Made by a program: the position numbers and the translations under genes
Assembly (NCBI GenBank): GCA_022072055.1
Contig: JAJVIK010000008.1
Location: 124,001 to 188,000, forward strand
Length of the DNA: 64,000 nt
Direction of reading: 5' to 3'
Origin: a bacterium
Lineage (GTDB): Bacteria; Hinthialibacterota; Hinthialibacteria; OLB16
Shown: positions 59,948 to 64,000 of the stretch, in pieces
How the letters are laid out: each line of letters begins with the position of its first letter
How positions within the stretch are numbered: position 1 is the first letter of the stretch
The notes under the pieces: generated by a model
Databases searched by the model: none
Seen by the model: only the letters and a program-made list of their open reading frames with translations
Told to the model about the DNA's origin: nothing

Positions 59948-61843
59948 TTGCCAAGCCGTGCCGCCAGTCTCTCTCTACTCCTCACAATCAACATCCTTTC
60001 CGGCTTGGCTCCGACAGGGAGCGCCATTCCAGTTCCCGGGAGCGTTCTTGAACGCGACAGCGGCACACCCATTCCCGGCGCGAGGGTCCGTGTCCAGACC
60101 GCCCCCACGCATGTGGTGACCGATGCCTCCGGCGGGTTTGTCATCGACCTTGAAGTCGGCGTCCCGGTGAACGTCGTGGCGGCCAAGGAGGGCTATTACA
60201 ACGGCGGCTTGGATGGGGGGTTCTACACTCCGCAGGATCCCCCCGCGCCCGCGATCCTGATTCTCGATCCGATTCCCGCCGAGCCGGTGTTGGAAAACCC
60301 CTTCAACCACCCCTCCGAGGGGCTTTCTTGCGGTTTCTGCCACGCTTCATTCTATTCGCAGTGGTTCGGCTCCGGCGAGGACCGGCCCTCTCGTCACTCC
60401 ACCGCCGGACAAAACACTTGGGTCCGCGATCTCTATGATGGCTCCGGCACCGGGGGCGGACTCGCGCAGCCGGGATATGTCTTCAAGCGGGATTCCACCA
60501 GCGTGGCGGCGGGCAGCCCCTACACCACCGGACTCTGCGCGGAATGCCATCTGCCGATGCTGACCTCGCTGATCCCTGAAGGAACCTCACCCGAAAACCG
60601 CACGGAGCTCGCCGATGCCACCGCCGACTCTCCGCAAGGTTCGCTTGAACGTCTCGCCCATGATTTCGGGGTCTCCTGCGATGTCTGTCATAAGATGGAG
60701 AAGGTCGAACAGGACAATGGGAAATTGGGGAGGACCGCGTTTTTCGGCAAAGCCAAGCTGCGCGCCACCGCGACCGACCTTCAGTACGGTCCCCTGGATG
60801 ATGTCACCGCGCGCACCGCCAACTTGATGCGCGCCTCATACAATCCCCTCCACACCCAGAGTCTGGTCTGCGCGCCTTGCCACGAATACAACATGGACCA
60901 TGATTTTGACGGCGACTTTGATGACGAGGGGAGTCCGCCGGGACAAACCACTTATTCCGAATGGCTTGGCAGCGCCTACGCCGAGGAGGGGATCACCTGC
61001 CAGAACTGCCACATGCCGCCCGCCGAGAACCCCGACAGTCTCGGTTTCGGGGGACCGGTTCGAGAGGCTACTCAGATTCACAACCATGCCTTCGAGGGGA
61101 CCACGCTCCCGTTCCTTCAGGCCGCGACCAACCTGGTGCTCGCGGCGAGCCGTGTGAACAACGAGCTGCGCGCGCGCGTGGAGGTCCGCAACATCGGCGC
61201 GGGGCACAACTTCCCCACCGGATTCACCACCCGGAATGTGATCCTCGCGGTCACCGCGACCACCAACATCGGCGAGCCCGTGTCCTGGGTTCCCAACGGA
61301 ACGGACCTTGTCCCGGATTGGGGGGGAGTGGGACCCGATGAGAATGACTATGGGAACAGGCCGGGACGCGGCTTCGCGCGGGTGCTCTACGGGCGCGGGG
61401 ATGTCGAGGGGACCACCAAAGAGCGCGTGGTCTTCATCGATGCCCTCGGGGAGGCAAGCAACACCACGATCCCACCCGGAGGTCTCGACCGCTCCCGCTA
61501 TGTCTTCGACCTGAACACCGCTCAAGGCCAACTTGCGATAGTCGAGGCCAAGCTGGTCTATCGCCGGATGTGGAAGGATGTGGTCGAAATCAAGGGTTGG
61601 ACTCTGGACGCGCAAGGTTACCCTTATGGGGATGTGTTGGCGCACACCGCCACGGCGGAGGTTGTGATTGCTTCCCCCACGGTGGACATCTTTCCAAACG
61701 GTCAGGTGGACCCCTTCGATCTGCATGCGTTCCTTGAAGATCGCAGCGGAGTGAGGAATCATCTGACCGATTTCGATGGAGCAAACGGCGAGGATATCCG
61801 CGACCTGTTTTATCTCGCGCGACGGTGGTATGGAGCGCCCTGA
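59948..61843 (+). CDS. Secreted pentahaem cytochrome c with dockerin-like C-terminus
   Basis: The frame begins in the MFS gene, but I choose TTG 59948, preceded by GGAGG at nine bases, giving about 631 residues with a signal peptide (LSLLLTINILSGLAPTGSA). A carboxypeptidase-regulatory-like beta domain (residues 28-85) is followed by five CXXCH motifs: CGFCH (128), CAECH (197), CDVCH (244), CAPCH (308) and CQNCH (351). A beta-rich C-terminal region and a final dockerin-like pair (SPTVDIFPNGQVDPFDLHAF and GANGEDIRDLFYLARRWYG) follow. It is likely an extracellular or periplasmic electron carrier or a nitrite-reductase-like relative. No enzyme family is assigned. Confidence 0.85.
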   Translation: MPSRAASLSLLLTINILSGLAPTGSAIPVPGSVLERDSGTPIPGARVRVQTAPTHVVTDASGGFVIDLEVGVPVNVVAAKEGYYNGGLDGGFYTPQDPPAPAILILDPIPAEPVLENPFNHPSEGLSCGFCHASFYSQWFGSGEDRPSRHSTAGQNTWVRDLYDGSGTGGGLAQPGYVFKRDSTSVAAGSPYTTGLCAECHLPMLTSLIPEGTSPENRTELADATADSPQGSLERLAHDFGVSCDVCHKMEKVEQDNGKLGRTAFFGKAKLRATATDLQYGPLDDVTARTANLMRASYNPLHTQSLVCAPCHEYNMDHDFDGDFDDEGSPPGQTTYSEWLGSAYAEEGITCQNCHMPPAENPDSLGFGGPVREATQIHNHAFEGTTLPFLQAATNLVLAASRVNNELRARVEVRNIGAGHNFPTGFTTRNVILAVTATTNIGEPVSWVPNGTDLVPDWGGVGPDENDYGNRPGRGFARVLYGRGDVEGTTKERVVFIDALGEASNTTIPPGGLDRSRYVFDLNTAQGQLAIVEAKLVYRRMWKDVVEIKGWTLDAQGYPYGDVLAHTATAEVVIASPTVDIFPNGQVDPFDLHAFLEDRSGVRNHLTDFDGANGEDIRDLFYLARRWYGAP

Positions 61844-61882
61844 GTTGGCCGCGCGAATCCCAAAGAGAAAGGAATTCCATCC

Positions 61883-64000
61883 ATGCTCCGAATACCGCTC
61901 CTCGAAGTCTTGTGTCTCCTGATGCTCGCGATCCCCATATGGGCGGAAACCATCCGGACCGAGTTCAAGGAATCCCCCCAGCCATGTGTCCGGTTCCAGT
62001 CAGGCCGCGTGGTGGCCGTGGAGGGGTTGCGCGAGGGGCGCTGGGTTTCGCGCTATTGGACCGCCGATGGGCGTTTCGATTGGAGCAACGAACTACGCCA
62101 AGATGAGGCCCTCCTCATCACGATCCTGAAGACCCCCAGTGACTCCACTCCCACCGTGGTCTCAAGCGGTTGGAGGTTTGTTCGCTTTTCCGAATCGGAA
62201 TGGGGCGCCGGCGGGGCGCGGGTCTGCACGGTTGAACTCGATCAGCCCACGCACGCCTTGAATCTGAAGATTCATACGGTCCTGGATGGAACCCCGATCT
62301 TGACCCGCACCCTGGAGATTACCAACGCATCGGATCACGCGGTGGCGCTCACCGAGTTGTCGGTCTGGTCGGGGAGGCAATACGCGCACACTTACTATAA
62401 GAACTTCATCCGCGGGGAGGATCCCCTCCCGTTCCAGCTCGGCTCCTTTGTGAAAAACGAGTGGGGGTCGGAGGGTTGGTTCGATTGGAAACCCCTCGAT
62501 CAAGGAACCACTATCCTCAAATGCGAGGAGGGGCAGGGTTTCAACGATCCGTTCTTTATCCTGCGGAACCGCGCCAAGGGTGAAAACCTGATCGGCCACC
62601 TGGCGTGGTCGGCGAACTGGGCCCTTGAGTTCGAGTACAAGAAGGCCAAGGACCCCGGCATCGATTGGGTCCGCTTCGCCCTCGGCCCGCGGGCGAAAGA
62701 GCCGCTCCGGGTCATCCGCCCTGGGGAATCCATCAGGACCCCGGCCGTGCATCTTGGCCTTGTGGCTGGGGACCTCGACCAGACTGTTCAGGGCATGCAC
62801 GAGCACCTTCGCCGCTCGGTCCTCCCGAAGCGCGCCGAGGGACGTGATGGGTTGATCCAATATCTGGTTCCCGCCGACCAAGGGTATCTGCGTGAGCACC
62901 CCGAAGGCATGACTGAGAAGACCGTGCGCGAGAACATCGACCTCGCGGCCGCGATTGGGACCGAGCTCTTCATCCTGGACGCGGGATGGTGGACGAACAC
63001 GCTCGACTGGGTCCCCGATACGGCCCGGTTTCCAGCCGGGATCAAGCCGCTGCGCGACTACGCCCACGAGAAAGGGATGCTGTTCGGAGTGTATGCGGAA
63101 CTGGAAGGGGGGCGCGGCGCGGTTCACGCGAGCCACACCGCGAAGGAACATCCCGAATGGATTGGTCCCAAGGCGATCCTCAATCTCACAATCCCTAAGG
63201 CCGCCGCTTGGATGGAGAGCGAACTTCACCGTCTGATTGAGGAGAACGAGCTGGACCTCTTTCGCCTCGACTACAACCCGCTGTTCACCGGGGAAGGCCC
63301 CTCGACCTTGCGCGAGGGTTTCCGTGAGAACAACGCCTGGCGGTATTACGAAGCTGTTTACTCGGTCTATGAGCGGGCGAGAACAACCTATCCGAACTTG
63401 ATCCTGCAACAGTGCGCGGCGGGCGGGGCCAGAAATGATCTGGGGATCATGTCCCAGTTTCATGAGGCCTACCTGACCGACGGACTCTGGATTCCGAATG
63501 TCCTGAGAAGCTTTTACGGTCAGAGCCTGGGGATCCCGCCGGAGGTGTTTGTAACCGCGCATGGCGCCTTTGGGCAACCGGGGCGTGGTCGCGCGGGGAA
63601 TCCGGACACTCATCTTCGGATGACTTACGCCCTGGGCACCCCGCTGCACTTTTCCGGGATGGTCGCGCCGGACCTTGAGTCGATGCCTGAGGAGCGCCGC
63701 GCGCTGTTTGGCCGTTATGCCGAGGTCTACAAGCGGTTCATGAAGCCGCTGCTTCCGACCTGCCGGATGTTCCATCATGCCCCCGCCGACCTATCCGGGG
63801 GCGTGGATTCGAGCGGGTGGTTCGCGGCTGAGTTCGCCGCGCCCGATGGCGGGAAGGGCTGGACACTGATCGCCAACATCGGCGAAAGTGAAAACGACAC
63901 CTATCTCTTCCACCCGCGCGGCCTGCTCCCAAACAAGACCTACCGGATCACCTTCGATTCGCTCGATTCCTCCGCGGTCATTCCGGGATTCGAGCTCATG
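61883..64000 (+). CDS. GH36-like alpha-galactosidase, C-terminus outside the window
   Basis: ATG 61883 with AAAGGAAT upstream opens a frame that runs to the right edge (706 codons seen, no stop). A signal peptide (LRIPLLEVLCLLMLAIPIWA) precedes a beta-sandwich domain (residues 25-260) and a catalytic barrel (about 300-580). 'LFRLDYNPLF' holds the probable nucleophile Asp463 (canonical KxDxNR), and 'EAYLTDGLWIPN' holds the probable acid/base Asp533 (canonical SDDTD). 'CAAGGARNDLGIMSQ' matches the canonical SGGGRFDxGxL region. A C-terminal beta domain begins near residue 630. It should hydrolyse alpha-galactosides outside the cytoplasm. Typical members are about 700-740 residues, so little is missing. 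Confidence 0.85.
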   Translation, partial: MLRIPLLEVLCLLMLAIPIWAETIRTEFKESPQPCVRFQSGRVVAVEGLREGRWVSRYWTADGRFDWSNELRQDEALLITILKTPSDSTPTVVSSGWRFVRFSESEWGAGGARVCTVELDQPTHALNLKIHTVLDGTPILTRTLEITNASDHAVALTELSVWSGRQYAHTYYKNFIRGEDPLPFQLGSFVKNEWGSEGWFDWKPLDQGTTILKCEEGQGFNDPFFILRNRAKGENLIGHLAWSANWALEFEYKKAKDPGIDWVRFALGPRAKEPLRVIRPGESIRTPAVHLGLVAGDLDQTVQGMHEHLRRSVLPKRAEGRDGLIQYLVPADQGYLREHPEGMTEKTVRENIDLAAAIGTELFILDAGWWTNTLDWVPDTARFPAGIKPLRDYAHEKGMLFGVYAELEGGRGAVHASHTAKEHPEWIGPKAILNLTIPKAAAWMESELHRLIEENELDLFRLDYNPLFTGEGPSTLREGFRENNAWRYYEAVYSVYERARTTYPNLILQQCAAGGARNDLGIMSQFHEAYLTDGLWIPNVLRSFYGQSLGIPPEVFVTAHGAFGQPGRGRAGNPDTHLRMTYALGTPLHFSGMVAPDLESMPEERRALFGRYAEVYKRFMKPLLPTCRMFHHAPADLSGGVDSSGWFAAEFAAPDGGKGWTLIANIGESENDTYLFHPRGLLPNKTYRITFDSLDSSAVIPGFELM

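Noticed and set aside
62162-63778. 538-codon minus-strand open frame
   Set aside because: It is antisense to the GH36-like gene, which has a signal peptide, ribosome site and catalytic motifs on the plus strand.

Overview
The window is a GC-rich bacterial chromosome segment, densely packed with genes and cut from a longer contig: the first gene runs off the left edge and the last off the right edge. Envelope genes suggest a Gram-negative (diderm) heterotroph: a likely outer-membrane barrel protein, many signal peptides, lytic transglycosylase, ResB/CcsA cytochrome c maturation and multihaem cytochromes. Secreted proteins repeatedly carry dockerin-like motifs of the kind D-x-N-x-D-x-x-[VI]-[DN]-x-x-D-[LV], some with Thr/Pro-rich linkers. 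That style recalls poorly cultured lineages such as Sumerlaeota, Hydrogenedentota or Planctomycetota relatives, but the phylum cannot be fixed from this sequence. No rRNA, tRNA, CRISPR array or intact insertion sequence was seen.

Layout. 1-7517 (minus): a secreted protein, a large FtsX-type permease, a glycosidase-like secreted protein, a Kelch-type propeller protein and a 20-residue membrane peptide. 7518-8324 is non-coding apart from a broken DUF433 gene and three tandem hairpins. 8325-13090 (plus): a thioredoxin-fold protein without CXXC, a YggT-like membrane protein, long-form HPF and a ClC channel with CBS domains. 13142-20065 (minus): a truncated DUF2442 gene, a Tat-exported six-hairpin glycosidase and the tight run TPR membrane protein - recJ - methyltransferase. 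20293-21240 (plus): a short secreted protein. 21447-31473 (minus): an MmeI-like methyltransferase whose nuclease part has been deleted, a membrane-anchored protein, an AGE-family epimerase, an FG-GAP protein, a CHASE2 class III cyclase and a barrel protein.

31703-35110 (plus) is an accessory patch: ParDE, ThuA, a DUF4143-type ATPase, and a chimeric gene remnant joining the start of a DUF1156 DNA methylase to the end of a secreted beta-helix/dockerin protein. 35279-37597 (minus) is an NHL/IPT secreted protein. 37743-46558 (plus) holds resB-ccsA, Nudix, nadC, a small kinase, a DUF58 protein, a lytic transglycosylase and an mtnB-like aldolase. 46813-51540 (minus) holds groES-groEL and an NfeD-flotillin pair. 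51778-64000 (plus) holds a trihaem peroxidase, a membrane protein, the haem cluster hemH-hemA-hemN-hemE with an MFS transporter, a pentahaem cytochrome and a GH36-like alpha-galactosidase.

Three threads link the genes. The first is respiration: haem synthesis, cytochrome c maturation, peroxidase and pentahaem cytochrome. The second is carbohydrate use: three glycosidase-like proteins, AGE epimerase and ThuA. The third is decay of defence and toxin-antitoxin genes: decapitated MmeI, truncated DUF1156, DUF433 and DUF2442 relics beside an intact ParDE. The decaying loci and their junctions are the most unusual part of the window.
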